A DNA stretch of 37,861 nucleotides from Acidovorax sp. CF316 (GCF_000276605.1 NZ_AKJX01000205.1:1-37861), one strand, 5' to 3'; positions 1-8,182 are shown, numbered from the stretch's first letter. A program made the numbers and translations. Notes: a model not told the origin generated them from the letters alone.

Positions 1-83
1 GGGTCGCCTTTCTTTTGGGTACTTTTCTTTGGCGAAGCAAAGAACAAGTACCTCGGCCGCCGGGCCGAGACCCGGTCTCCGCC
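1..83 (-). repeat. Boundary repeat, copy A (structured dispersed element)
   Basis: Inverted copy of the element at the other end of the window (37777-37861). Read on the minus strand, it starts GGCGGAG at position 83 and ends GGCGACCC at position 1. It folds into two adjoining hairpins. The first (plus coordinates) pairs 53-58 with 63-68 (TCGGCC/GGCCGA) around a GCCG loop. The second pairs 18-24 with 46-52 (GGTACTT/AAGTACC) and 25-31 with 38-44 (TTCTTTG/CAAAGAA), with a GCGAAG loop and one bulged C at 45. It lies 3' of the cupin gene and could be its transcript end or 3' stabiliser. I recall similar elements as common in Comamonadaceae genomes but cannot check. It may continue outside the window. 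Confidence 0.8.
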
Positions 84-133
84 CTCGACTAAGGCATGCC
101 GCTCACAACAGATCGCACATGCATGCAGGGAAA

Positions 134-568
134 TTACTGCTCTGCAATCACATCCACAAAAACCAGCGGCTCAGTGCCCGTGTTCGTGAGCCCATGTGAT
201 TCGTTCTTGCGCACGATGGTCACATCCCCGGCCTTCACCGGCACATCCTTGCCATCCTTGTCCTTGAAGGTGCCACGGCCCGAAATGATGATGTAGGTGT
301 CCTCGTTCGTCGTGTGCTTGTGGTAGCCGATGGAGTCGCCGGGCTTGAGGGTCAGCCAGCTGATTTCCTTGATCGCCTGGTCCTTCAGGGCCTTGTCGCG
401 CGTGAATGCGTATTCACCGATCAGGGTGCCCTTGCCGCCGCCCGCGGCTTCCTTGTTGACCTTGATGAGTTCTTCCTTGGTGAACACGTCGGCCAGGGCG
501 GGCGTGGCAGCGAAGGACAGGGCCATGGCTGCGCACGCAGCCCATGCAGAGATTGCTTTTGTCGTCAT
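134..568 (-). CDS. Exported single-domain cupin
   Basis: 144 aa. The first 26 residues form a signal peptide (MTTKA start, hydrophobic core, ALA cleavage site before DVFTKEE), so the protein is probably periplasmic. The rest is one cupin barrel. Motif 1 holds the HKH pair followed by a Glu (GYHKHTTNEDTYII). Motif 2 is AGDVTIVRKNESHGLTN and supplies the fourth ligand His, so the His-His-Glu-His metal site looks intact. Function within the superfamily cannot be told from sequence: small exported cupins include isomerases, dioxygenases and simple sensors. The start at 568 has a good Shine-Dalgarno (TGGAGA) 5 nt upstream. It lies 110 bp downstream of the TauE-like gene on the same strand and may be transcribed separately. 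Confidence 0.85.
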   Translation of the reverse strand: MTTKAISAWAACAAMALSFAATPALADVFTKEELIKVNKEAAGGGKGTLIGEYAFTRDKALKDQAIKEISWLTLKPGDSIGYHKHTTNEDTYIIISGRGTFKDKDGKDVPVKAGDVTIVRKNESHGLTNTGTEPLVFVDVIAEQ

Positions 569-678
569 ATGTCTCCAGTGTTGTTGTCTGTCGCGGCAGC
601 GCAGGGCGCACTGCCGGTGGAGATATTAGAGCGTGCCGGGCTGCGCGTGCTTGGGCCGTCAGGAATCTGAAGGCCCCG

Positions 679-1428
679 TCATCCCGCCAGCTTGGGCAAG
701 GCGGATGCCAGCATCGCCACGCCCGACAGCGTGAGCATGCCCAGCACGATCTGGCGAAAGCGCGCCTCGCTGATGCCGTGGTACAGCCGCGCGCCCAGCA
801 GCACGGGCACCAGCATGGCCGGCAGCGCCACCGCCAGGTAGGGCAGCATGGGCGCCGTGACCATGCCCGTGGCCAGGTAGGCCACCATGGTCACGAGCAG
901 CATGGACAGGTTGAAGTTCTGGATCACCGCACGCTGGGCGTCCTTGTCCCAGCCGCGCAGGGTGCACCACAGCGTGGGCAGCACGCCGGTGAAGCCGCCG
1001 ATGCCGCCCATCACCCCACCTGCCATGCCCACCACCGCATCGGCGAGCCGGCCGCCGCGCGCGATGCGCGGCAGCTGTTGGGCCAGCAGCATGGCCGGGC
1101 ACCACAGCACCAGCAGCACGCCCAGCACGATCTTGAAGGCGTCCATGTCCAGCCGCGGCAGCAATGCCACGCCGATGGGGATGCCGGCGAGCCCGCCCAG
1201 CACGAAGGGCAGCAGGCGCAGCCTGTCGAAGCCCCGGCGCACCGAGAACGCCGCCAGCACCTGGCCCGTGAGCGAGCCCGCGACCACCAGCACCGCCGCC
1301 AGGCGCGGCTCCAGCGTCCAGGCCCAGAGCGACATGGCCGTCAGGCCAAAGCCGAAGCCCGACAAGCCCTGCACGAAGCCTGCCGCCGCCGCACCCAGCG
1401 CCACGATCACGAACACCGACGAATCCAT
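679..1428 (-). CDS. TauE/SafE family (sulfite exporter-like) membrane protein
   Basis: 249 aa, the usual length for the family. The N-terminal helix carries a glycine-rich GFVQGLSGFGFG segment typical of TauE/SafE proteins, and about seven to eight hydrophobic segments follow, with a second half-repeat around GMAGGVMGGIGGFTGVLPTLW. Members export small organic or sulfur anions such as sulfite, sulfoacetate or sulfolactate across the inner membrane; the substrate here is unknown. The start at 1428 is preceded by a GGGGGCAGG ribosome-binding region. It is divergent from a LysR gene starting at 1577, the common arrangement in which the LysR protein controls the transporter. Confidence 0.85.
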   Translation of the reverse strand: MDSSVFVIVALGAAAAGFVQGLSGFGFGLTAMSLWAWTLEPRLAAVLVVAGSLTGQVLAAFSVRRGFDRLRLLPFVLGGLAGIPIGVALLPRLDMDAFKIVLGVLLVLWCPAMLLAQQLPRIARGGRLADAVVGMAGGVMGGIGGFTGVLPTLWCTLRGWDKDAQRAVIQNFNLSMLLVTMVAYLATGMVTAPMLPYLAVALPAMLVPVLLGARLYHGISEARFRQIVLGMLTLSGVAMLASALPKLAG

Positions 1429-1463
1429 TGCCTGCCCCCGCTACTGCTGTTGTTGCCTGGTGC

Positions 1464-1476
1464 CCGTACCGTACGG
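1464..1476. promoter_or_regulatory. 13-bp perfect palindrome in the tauE/lysR divergent region
   Basis: CCGTAC-C-GTACGG sits 36 bp upstream of the TauE-like start and about 100 bp upstream of the LysR start. A second, imperfect dyad (TGGTCGCT at 1500-1507 facing AGCAAACCA at 1515-1523) lies nearer the LysR gene. Either could be the LysR-protein site. No convincing -35/-10 pair was found for either gene. Confidence 0.4.
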
Positions 1477-1576
1477 CAGCCACATGCATCCACGGATTGT
1501 GGTCGCTCCATATAAGCAAACCATCAGCAATTACTATTCACCCATGCGATTTTCCGCATACCCATTCCAGACCGCC

Positions 1577-2554
1577 ATGCCACCCCACGACACCGACGCC
1601 ACCCAGGCCCTGCAGGCCCGGCTGGCCTCTCGCCTGAAGATGCGGCACCTGGTGCTGCTGCAGCAGATCGAAACGCACGGCACCCTCACCCGCGTGGCGC
1701 ACCACATGGCCACCAGCCAGCCGGCCATCACCCATGCGCTGGCCGAACTCGAGGCACTCTTCGGTGCGCCGCTGTTCGAGCGCCTGCCGCGCGGCATGGT
1801 GCCCACCGCGCTCGGCACCCTGGCACTGGCCCGAGCACGCACCATGCTGCAGGACCTCACCCACTGGGCGCTGGACATCGAGGCCACCAGCGCCGGCCGC
1901 GCCGCCCACCTGCAGATCGGCGTGATCCCCTTCGTGCCGGGCCGCCTGCTGGCCGCCGCCATCGGACAGACCCGGCCGCGCGGGCTGCGCGCCACCGTCA
2001 GCATCCACGAGGGCACCAGCGACCACCTGCTGCAGCGCCTGCGCGCGCACGAACTCGACTGCGTGATAGGCCGCGCCTCGGCCGTGCTCGACATGGACGG
2101 ACTGGTGCACGAGGTGCTCTACCACCAGGAACCCCGCCTCATCGCCCACCGCCGACTGGCAGCACGACTGGCGCGGCGCCCGCTGTCCTGGCCCGAGCTC
2201 GCCGAACTCGACTGGGTGCTGGGCGCGCGCCAGACCCCCATGCGCGAGCAGATCACCGACTTCTTTCTGCGTGCCGGCGTGGCGCCACCGCAGGCCTATG
2301 TGGAGAGCCTGTCGTCCAAGATCATCGGCGAGCTGATCGCCGCCAGCGAACGCGCCGTCTCCATCGTGCCGGCCGACATCGCGCAGGAGCTGGTGCGCAT
2401 TGCCGGCGTGGCCATCGTGCCGCACCGCTTTGGCTGGACGCTGCCGCCCATCACCCTGTTCCAGCGCTCCGAAGGGGCGCAGTACGCGGAGGTGGCGCTG
2501 CTGGCGCAGGCCCTGCGCGATGCGGCCACGGGGTTTGCGGCAGAGCAGGCCTGA
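1577..2554 (+). CDS. LysR-type transcriptional regulator (GbpR/CbpR-like), divergent from TauE
   Basis: 325 aa from the ATG at 1577; an in-frame ATG at 1544 would add 11 residues. An N-terminal winged helix-turn-helix (RLKMRHLVLLQQIETHG ... TSQPAITHALAELEALFGAPLFERLPRGMVPTALG) is followed by a LysR substrate-binding domain. The opening, with a short tail before the KMRHL helix, is that of the GbpR/CbpR group, which often senses sugars or aromatic compounds. It probably regulates the adjacent divergent exporter gene and itself. The effector is unknown. The open frame extends far upstream over the exporter gene, but that part is a GC-rich shadow. Confidence 0.87.
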   Translation: MPPHDTDATQALQARLASRLKMRHLVLLQQIETHGTLTRVAHHMATSQPAITHALAELEALFGAPLFERLPRGMVPTALGTLALARARTMLQDLTHWALDIEATSAGRAAHLQIGVIPFVPGRLLAAAIGQTRPRGLRATVSIHEGTSDHLLQRLRAHELDCVIGRASAVLDMDGLVHEVLYHQEPRLIAHRRLAARLARRPLSWPELAELDWVLGARQTPMREQITDFFLRAGVAPPQAYVESLSSKIIGELIAASERAVSIVPADIAQELVRIAGVAIVPHRFGWTLPPITLFQRSEGAQYAEVALLAQALRDAATGFAAEQA

Positions 2555-2624
2555 GTTCCGCTGCGCAGGGAACCTTTGGCGCGGGGCGCCACTCCATAGA
2601 GCCCAGGAACCGGGGACACCAGCC

Positions 2625-3302
2625 ATGCAACGAAGAACGCTTGTCATCGCCGCCGCCAGCCTGGCGGCTGGCTGCACTGCGCGAGCGCCGCTGGCCGAGT
2701 CCGCTGGCAGCACCGCCGACCCGGCCTCGGATGCGCCGGAGCCAGGCCGCACCACCAGGGCCCTGGCCGACGCACCGGCCTCGTATGCCGAAGCCTTGCA
2801 GCGCTGGAAGGGTGCGGCCGAGGTGAACACCTGGATAGGTGCGCGCTTCGAGTACGACCTGCAGCGCGCCATGCAGTTGTCCGAGACCCAGCGCAGCCGC
2901 AGCGCTCGCATGCCCATCCACGAACCGGCGGCCTTCTTTGCCAACCCCCGTGGCGTGTGCGTGGACCTGTCCCGCTTTGCCGTGGAGACATTGCGCGCCG
3001 TGGACCCGGCCTCGCGCCCCGGCTACGTGATGATCGAATTCAACCCTATCGCCATCCGCGGCAACACCCTGCGCCGCCACTGGGTGGCCTCGTTCCAGCG
3101 GGATGGCCAGACCTGGTTCTTTGCCGACTCCAAGCGGCCGGGCCATATCGCCGGCCCGTATGCAGACACGCAGGCCTTCATGGCCGAGTACGCCCAGTAC
3201 CGCGGGCGCGAGATCGTGGCGTTCAAGGAGATGGACGGGCACGAGCGCAAGCTGCGCTCGGCATCCTCCGCGAAGGATCGCGATACCGATTCTCCGCAAT
3301 AG
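2625..3302 (+). CDS. Putative lipoprotein with transglutaminase-like catalytic triad
   Basis: 225 aa from the ATG at 2625, preceded by a GGGGA ribosome-binding site. The N-terminus is a lipoprotein signal (MQRRTLVIAAASLAAGC, lipid Cys17), so an outer- or inner-membrane anchored periplasmic enzyme is expected. Further on, GVCVD (Cys112), RHWVASF (His152) and FFADSK (Asp168) have the order and spacing of the Cys-His-Asp triad of transglutaminase-like cysteine proteases. That assignment is inference from the triad alone; I do not recognise the exact family. The C-terminal 25 residues are charged and low in complexity. It ends 37 bp from the convergent aldo/keto reductase gene. Confidence 0.75.
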   Translation: MQRRTLVIAAASLAAGCTARAPLAESAGSTADPASDAPEPGRTTRALADAPASYAEALQRWKGAAEVNTWIGARFEYDLQRAMQLSETQRSRSARMPIHEPAAFFANPRGVCVDLSRFAVETLRAVDPASRPGYVMIEFNPIAIRGNTLRRHWVASFQRDGQTWFFADSKRPGHIAGPYADTQAFMAEYAQYRGREIVAFKEMDGHERKLRSASSAKDRDTDSPQ

Positions 3303-3339
3303 CGGGCCGGGCGCCAGGCAGTGTCCGGCGCGTGCCCAC

Positions 3340-4173
3340 TCAGAACGCCGCCGTCAGCGGATTGGGCCCGATGCGCCCCTCCGCCTGGTCCAGTTTCGCG
3401 ACGGCCGCCATGTCCTGCGCGTCCAGCGCGAAGTCGAACACACCCGCGTTCTCGGCGATGCGGCCCGGGTTCACCGACTTCGGGATCACCACATGGCCCA
3501 TGTCGATGTGCCAGCGCACGACCACCTGGGCGGCGGTCTTGCCGTACTTCCTGGCGATGGCCTGGATGGCCACATCCTCCAGCAGTTGGCCCTGGCCCAG
3601 CGGGCTCCAGGCCTGGGTGGCGATGCCGTGGGCGGCGTGGTAGTCGCGCAGCCGGTGCTGCTGGAACCGCGGGTGCAGCTCGATCTGGTTGAGCACGGGC
3701 TTGGCGCCCGTCTCCTGCACGATGCGGTCCAGGTGCTCGGGCTCGAAGTTCGAGACACCGATGGAGCGCACACGCCCTTCGTCGCGCAGGCGGATGAAAG
3801 CGCGCCAGGTGTCCACATACAGTTCGCGCGAGGGGCAGGGCCAGTGGATCAAATACAGGTCGAGCACATCGAGGCCCAGCAGCTGCATGCTGGCGTCGAA
3901 GGCGCGCAGAGTGCTGTCGAAGCCCTGTTCGGCATTCCACAGCTTGGTGGTGATGAACACCTGATCCCGCGCCACGCCGCTGGCGCGCAATCCTTCGCCC
4001 ACCCCGGCCTCGTTGCCGTAGATGGCTGCCGTGTCGATGTGCCGGTAGCCCGAGGCCAGCGCGGCCTTCACGGCCTGCGCGGTGGCATCGGCCGGCGTGC
4101 GCCAGACACCCAGGCCGAGCTGGGGGATGGAGCGGCCGTCGTTGAGGGGCAGGGAAGGAGGCGGCTGGGTCAT
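3340..4173 (-). CDS. Aldo/keto reductase
   Basis: 277 aa. Catalytic tetrad visible in order: Asp and Tyr in HIDTAAIYGNE, Lys in FITTKLWN, His in LIHWPCPS. The NADPH-site sequences GVSNFEPEHL, IELHPRFQQ, WSPLGQG and VIPKSVNPGRIAEN all match the 2,5-diketo-D-gluconate reductase/prostaglandin-F-synthase-like branch of the superfamily. It should reduce aldehydes or ketones in the cytoplasm with NADPH; the physiological substrate is not predictable. The start at 4173 (MTQPPPSLPLNDG) gives the family's usual N-terminus; upstream in-frame codons only extend into non-conserved sequence. Confidence 0.9.
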   Translation of the reverse strand: MTQPPPSLPLNDGRSIPQLGLGVWRTPADATAQAVKAALASGYRHIDTAAIYGNEAGVGEGLRASGVARDQVFITTKLWNAEQGFDSTLRAFDASMQLLGLDVLDLYLIHWPCPSRELYVDTWRAFIRLRDEGRVRSIGVSNFEPEHLDRIVQETGAKPVLNQIELHPRFQQHRLRDYHAAHGIATQAWSPLGQGQLLEDVAIQAIARKYGKTAAQVVVRWHIDMGHVVIPKSVNPGRIAENAGVFDFALDAQDMAAVAKLDQAEGRIGPNPLTAAF

Positions 4174-4596
4174 TGCGGGGTTCCTGGCGTCTGGCGGTTG
4201 GGAGATTCGATCCGCTGCATGCGGCTTTGCAAAGCATCTTCGCACGCCTGCCAATTGGCTGCACAACCGCGTCCCATGGCGCCAGCCGAAGGGACTGCGT
4301 TGTCCAGGCGGTCCTTTGCCATCAACCCGATTGGCTGCCAAATAAAATATTTCCGCCGCGCCTACCAAAATGCATCCATATGCAACCGCCCCAAAACAGG
4401 GAGAACCTAGGGGGCAAGCCACGCGCCGATAGACATGGACCCACAACGGACCCTTGGCAGATACGTCTGCATACGTTCTGCAATTAATTAACGCAAATTA
4501 ACTGAGGCGCCCACGCAACTGCGGTAGACGGCGCGATGGCCTGCATGCCTATGATTTGCCCACAACAAACGCACACGGATGCGGGGTGGGAACAGC
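4174..4596. promoter_or_regulatory. 423-bp divergent intergenic region with dyads
   Basis: No gene is supported here. It separates the aldo/keto reductase from the di-heme lipoprotein and is locally AT-rich. Visible elements: GCAGA-TACG-TCTGC dyad at 4457-4470; an adjoining near-direct repeat ACGTCTGCA (4464-4472)/ACGTTCTGCA (4473-4482); TTAATTAA palindrome at 4484-4491; an AT-rich stretch around 4340-4355 that could hold the reductase promoter. No -35/-10 pair was clear enough to call. Confidence 0.45.
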
Positions 4597-7398
4597 ATGC
4601 AGCACACGATGAAAAAGGGCGCGCACCGCGGTGCGCGCTGGGGCGCCTTGAGCGCATTGGCCCTGGGCCTGGTCGCCTGCGGCGGCGGCAGCAGTTCGGA
4701 CAGCGGCGGCAGCGGCCAGGGGGCTTCGCAGTCCTCGTCCGAAGTGGTGTACGTCCAGCACAAGTCCGCCTACGAGGTGGCTGCAGCGGCGCCCACCCAG
4801 CCGGGCGTGGCGATCAAGCCGGTGAAGGCCACCTCCTCTGCCGTGGAGAATCCCGGCATGTCGGCCAGCGCCGCCATCGACGGCAACCCGAACAGCCGCT
4901 GGGGCAGCACCTTCGTGGACGATGCCTGGATCCAGTTCGACTTTGGCGCCAAGGTCGATGTGGGCTACATGAAGCTGGTCTGGGAGCGCTCCTACGGCAA
5001 GGAGTACGCGCTGCAGGTCTCGCAGGACGGTGAGAGCTGGACGCAGATCCGCTACGTCACCAACGGCAAGGGCGGCACCGAGGAGTTCCTGAACCTGGGC
5101 ATGAGCGCACGCTACATCCGCCTGCAGGGCGTGGCGCGGGCCGGTGGCTACGGCTACTCGCTGTTCGAGGTGGAGTTCAAGACACCGGGCACCGACAACA
5201 CCCAGGGCGTAGGCACTACCTCGGCCTGGCGCTACCCGGCCAATGGCCAGGGCCTGGCGCCCCTGCCAGCCGCACCCGAGGCCGCCGAGCTGACCCAGTT
5301 CCGCCTGGCCGATGGCACACTGGTGACGCGCTTCGGCGCACGTGCCCTGGGGCGCCATGGCCGCGAGCGCGGCGAAGAGTGGAACGAGATCGGCTTCGGA
5401 CCCAACGACACGGTGGACCCGGTCACGGGCGCCCCGGTGGACAAGGGCCCCGGCGCACACCTGACCTTCGTGACGCAGTATTTCCAGAACCGCACCTGGG
5501 GCATGGAGATCATCGACAACAGCCGCGTGGCGGGTGTCACCAAGCCCACGCTGGTGGTCAACCGCTACACCACGGTGGACTTCCTGGCGGGCGACACGGC
5601 GTTCTTCCGCGCCTTCGACCGGCCCGGTGTCACCGGCTACGGCTGGATGAACCCGGGCGAACTGGTGGACCGCAACGCCAAGGTCTGCACGCCCACGCCC
5701 TACCCGGCCAATGGCCGCCTGGCCAGCCCCGACGGCATCAATGGCCCCTGCACCCTGCGCATCAAGGACTACCCGGGCCACGGCGGACTGGGCGCCGACG
5801 GCCTGCCCAACGGCACCAACGTGCCTTCGCGCGCGCTGGTGGCCGGCGATGCGATCGAAGTCTCTCCTGCCATGTTCAGCACCCGCGAATCCATGGCCGG
5901 GAAGGGCGACAACGGCGGCATCCGCTACTACTCGGCCGAATGGCTGTACGTGGTGGGCACGGGCCTGGTGCCCTGGTATGGCGTGCAGCCACGGCTGAAC
6001 TCGGCGCCGCTGCCGGCGATCACGCTCTCGGGCGGCACGGGCTCGGTCTCGTACAACTACTCGGACAACGGCGCCTCGATGTTCCAGCAGCCCTTCAACA
6101 ACGTGGGCATGCAGAACATGCAGCGCTTCGTCGAGGGGCGCCGGCTGATCCACACCAGCTTCGACACCGGGGCCCACAGCGAGCCGGGCAACGACCCCTA
6201 CCTGCCCGCCGCCAAGCTGCAGGGCACGCACTTCAACCAGTCGGCCTGCGTGGCCTGCCACATCAACAACGGCCGCAGCCCTGCGCCCATGCAGGTCAAC
6301 CAGCGCCTGGACAGCATGTCGCTGCAGACTGCCAGCCTGGGCGAGGGCGGCCAGCAGCAGCCGCACCCGCGCTACGGCAGCGTGCTGCAGATGAACGCCC
6401 GCGCCGCCACCGGCGAGGCGCAGGACTGGGGCAACAGCGTGCGCGTGGCGAAGTTCGAAACGCGCAACGTGCGCCTGGCCGATGGCACCGTGGTGGAGCT
6501 GCGCAAGCCCGTGCTCGGCTTCGACGGCCCCGTGCCAGCCGTGCACTCGCTGCGCGCCGCACCGCCCATGATCGGCATGGGCCTGCTGGAAGCCGTACCC
6601 GAAGCCGACATCCTGGCCCGTGCACGCGCCACCCCGGATGCCGATGGCGTCAAGGGCGTGCCCAACTACGTCTACGACCCCGAGAGCGGCGTGGTGCGCC
6701 TGGGCCGCTTCGGCTGGAAGGCGTCCAAGGCCACGCTGCGCCAGCAGGCCTCCACGGCGCTGCTGCAGGACATGTCGGTGACCTCCACCGTCTACCCCTC
6801 GCGCGACTGCAACTACGGCCCCAGCGCCTGCGCATCGGGCGTGCGCAAGCCCGGCATCACCGAGGCCGACCTGGCCTCCATCTCCAACTACCTGGCCCTG
6901 GTGGCCGTGCCGGCCCAGCGCAGCCAGGCCAGCGGATTCCCCAAGGGCGTGGCGCCGCTGGACGAGCACCGCGTGAACCCGCAGCAGGTGGCCCTGGGCA
7001 GCAAGCTGTTCGACAGCCTGCGCTGCGTGGCCTGCCACACGGCCGAGATGAAGACCGGCTCGGGCCACCTGTTCGCCGAGCTGCGCGACCAGACCATCAA
7101 GCCCTACTCCGACCTGCTGCTGCACGACATGGGCGCCGAGCTGGCCGACAACTTCGCCCAGGGCCAGGCCACCGGCGCGCTGTGGCGCACCGCGCCGCTG
7201 TGGGGCATCGGCTATACCGACAAGGTGATGGGTGCGGGCCAGGCTGCCAAGGTGGGCTACCTGCACGACGGCCGCGCCCGCTCGCTGACCGAAGCGGTGC
7301 TGTGGCACGGTGGCGAGGCCGACGCGGCACGCCGCCGCTTCGAGGCCCTGCCCACGGCCGACCGCGAAGCGCTGCTGGCCTTCCTGCGCTCGCTGTGA
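4597..7398 (+). CDS. Lipoprotein: F5/8C (discoidin) domain fused to di-heme oxidoreductase (DUF1111/COG3488-like)
   Basis: 933 aa from the ATG at 4597, chosen because GGTGGGA lies at the right distance; ATGs at 4579 and 4609 are alternatives. A lipobox (LALGLVAC) precedes a Gly/Ser linker, so the protein is surface- or periplasm-anchored. Residues about 75-195 form an F5/8 type C domain (GNPNSRWGS, WIQFDFG, ARYIRLQG, YSLFEVEF), a carbohydrate- or lipid-binding jelly roll. Residues about 215-500 match nothing I know. The C-terminal part has two heme c motifs, CVACH at 551-555 and at 810-814, and the style of putative di-heme thiol oxidoreductases/peroxidases (RLGRFGWKA, TAPLWGIG, YLHDGRARSLTEAVLWHGGEA). 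Heme attachment requires export and the Ccm system. The discoidin fusion and added middle region make it roughly twice the length I expect for the family. Confidence 0.85.
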   Translation: MQHTMKKGAHRGARWGALSALALGLVACGGGSSSDSGGSGQGASQSSSEVVYVQHKSAYEVAAAAPTQPGVAIKPVKATSSAVENPGMSASAAIDGNPNSRWGSTFVDDAWIQFDFGAKVDVGYMKLVWERSYGKEYALQVSQDGESWTQIRYVTNGKGGTEEFLNLGMSARYIRLQGVARAGGYGYSLFEVEFKTPGTDNTQGVGTTSAWRYPANGQGLAPLPAAPEAAELTQFRLADGTLVTRFGARALGRHGRERGEEWNEIGFGPNDTVDPVTGAPVDKGPGAHLTFVTQYFQNRTWGMEIIDNSRVAGVTKPTLVVNRYTTVDFLAGDTAFFRAFDRPGVTGYGWMNPGELVDRNAKVCTPTPYPANGRLASPDGINGPCTLRIKDYPGHGGLGADGLPNGTNVPSRALVAGDAIEVSPAMFSTRESMAGKGDNGGIRYYSAEWLYVVGTGLVPWYGVQPRLNSAPLPAITLSGGTGSVSYNYSDNGASMFQQPFNNVGMQNMQRFVEGRRLIHTSFDTGAHSEPGNDPYLPAAKLQGTHFNQSACVACHINNGRSPAPMQVNQRLDSMSLQTASLGEGGQQQPHPRYGSVLQMNARAATGEAQDWGNSVRVAKFETRNVRLADGTVVELRKPVLGFDGPVPAVHSLRAAPPMIGMGLLEAVPEADILARARATPDADGVKGVPNYVYDPESGVVRLGRFGWKASKATLRQQASTALLQDMSVTSTVYPSRDCNYGPSACASGVRKPGITEADLASISNYLALVAVPAQRSQASGFPKGVAPLDEHRVNPQQVALGSKLFDSLRCVACHTAEMKTGSGHLFAELRDQTIKPYSDLLLHDMGAELADNFAQGQATGALWRTAPLWGIGYTDKVMGAGQAAKVGYLHDGRARSLTEAVLWHGGEADAARRRFEALPTADREALLAFLRSL

Positions 7399-7408
7399 TC
7401 TGATCCTG

Positions 7409-7447
7409 AAGGCCGCTGCGGGCGAATCGCCTGCAGCGGCCTTTTTT
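7409..7447 (+). terminator. Rho-independent terminator after the di-heme lipoprotein
   Basis: AAGGCCGCTGC at 7409-7419 pairs with GCAGCGGCCTT at 7433-7443, with an inner GGCGA/TCGCC extension, followed by a T-run. It lies 10 bp after the stop codon. Because its arms are A-rich then T-rich it can also act for the convergent flavoprotein gene ending at 7452. Confidence 0.92.
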
Positions 7448-7451
7448 CGTT

Positions 7452-8084
7452 TCAATAGAGGGTTGTGCGTTGCCGCTCGGGCAGTGCCTGGTCGTAGGCT
7501 GCGCCGTCGAAACTCTGGCTGATGGCCGAGAGGATCGCGCCCGGCGTGGGCACGGGCCGCGGCGCGGCGGGGTCCACCGCCTCCCACAGGCGCGAGCGCA
7601 GGATGGCGCGGCCACACTGGAAATACACCGACTCCACCGCGATGCGGATCACGCATTTGGGCGCCTGGCCGCTGACCACGAAGCGCTCCATCAGATCCGG
7701 CGCCGTGGTGATGCTGGCGCGGCCATTCACCCGCAGCGTCTCGCCCACGCCGGGGATCAGGAACAGCAGCGCCACGCGCGGGTCGGCCACGATGTTGCGC
7801 AGGCTGTCCACGCGGTTGTTGCCGCGCCGTTCGGGCAGCAGCAGGGTGTGCTCGTCCAGCACCTGCACGAAGCCCGGCGCATCGCCGCGCGGCGAGGCAT
7901 CGAGCCCGCCCGGGCCCGAGGTGGCCAGCACGGCGAAGGGCGAGGCCTCGATCATGGCGCGGTACGACGGGTGCACGAAAGGCACCTCCTTGGACAGCGA
8001 TGCTTCGCCGGGCGTGCCGAACAAGGCTTCGAGCTGGGCAATGCTCTCGATCGAATGGGCGGTATCGGCGACGGTAGCGGTCAT
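7452..8084 (-). CDS. Pyridoxamine 5'-phosphate oxidase-like FMN flavoprotein (MSMEG_1061/DR2398 type)
   Basis: 210 aa from the ATG at 8084 (MTATVADTAHSIES). The split-barrel FMN-binding fold is indicated by SPFAVLATSGPGGLDASPRGDAPGFV, LLLPERRGNNRVDSLRNIVADPRVALLFLIPG and ETLRVNGRASI. The C-terminal CVIRIAVESVYFQCGRAILRSRLW, followed by a proline-rich segment, is characteristic of the MSMEG_1061-type subfamily rather than true PdxH. Proteins of this group bind FMN or F420-like flavins; reactions are mostly unassigned. An in-frame ATG at 8207 would add 41 residues of non-conserved sequence running over the divergent gene, so I prefer 8084. It is divergent from the LysR gene at 8201, which probably controls it. 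Confidence 0.87.
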   Translation of the reverse strand: MTATVADTAHSIESIAQLEALFGTPGEASLSKEVPFVHPSYRAMIEASPFAVLATSGPGGLDASPRGDAPGFVQVLDEHTLLLPERRGNNRVDSLRNIVADPRVALLFLIPGVGETLRVNGRASITTAPDLMERFVVSGQAPKCVIRIAVESVYFQCGRAILRSRLWEAVDPAAPRPVPTPGAILSAISQSFDGAAYDQALPERQRTTLY

Positions 8085-8182
8085 GGCAGGTTCCAGGGGT
8101 TGATGGCGAAGATCGGGCAGAACATGGCCGCCATGGTGCAGTGCGGCACCGCCGGCGACAAACGAGTTTACGGCCCGCCATG

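Noticed and set aside
887-1543. Extended N-terminus for the first LysR protein
   Set aside because: The frame is open over the exporter gene, but the translation is not protein-like; the LysR domain begins properly after 1577.
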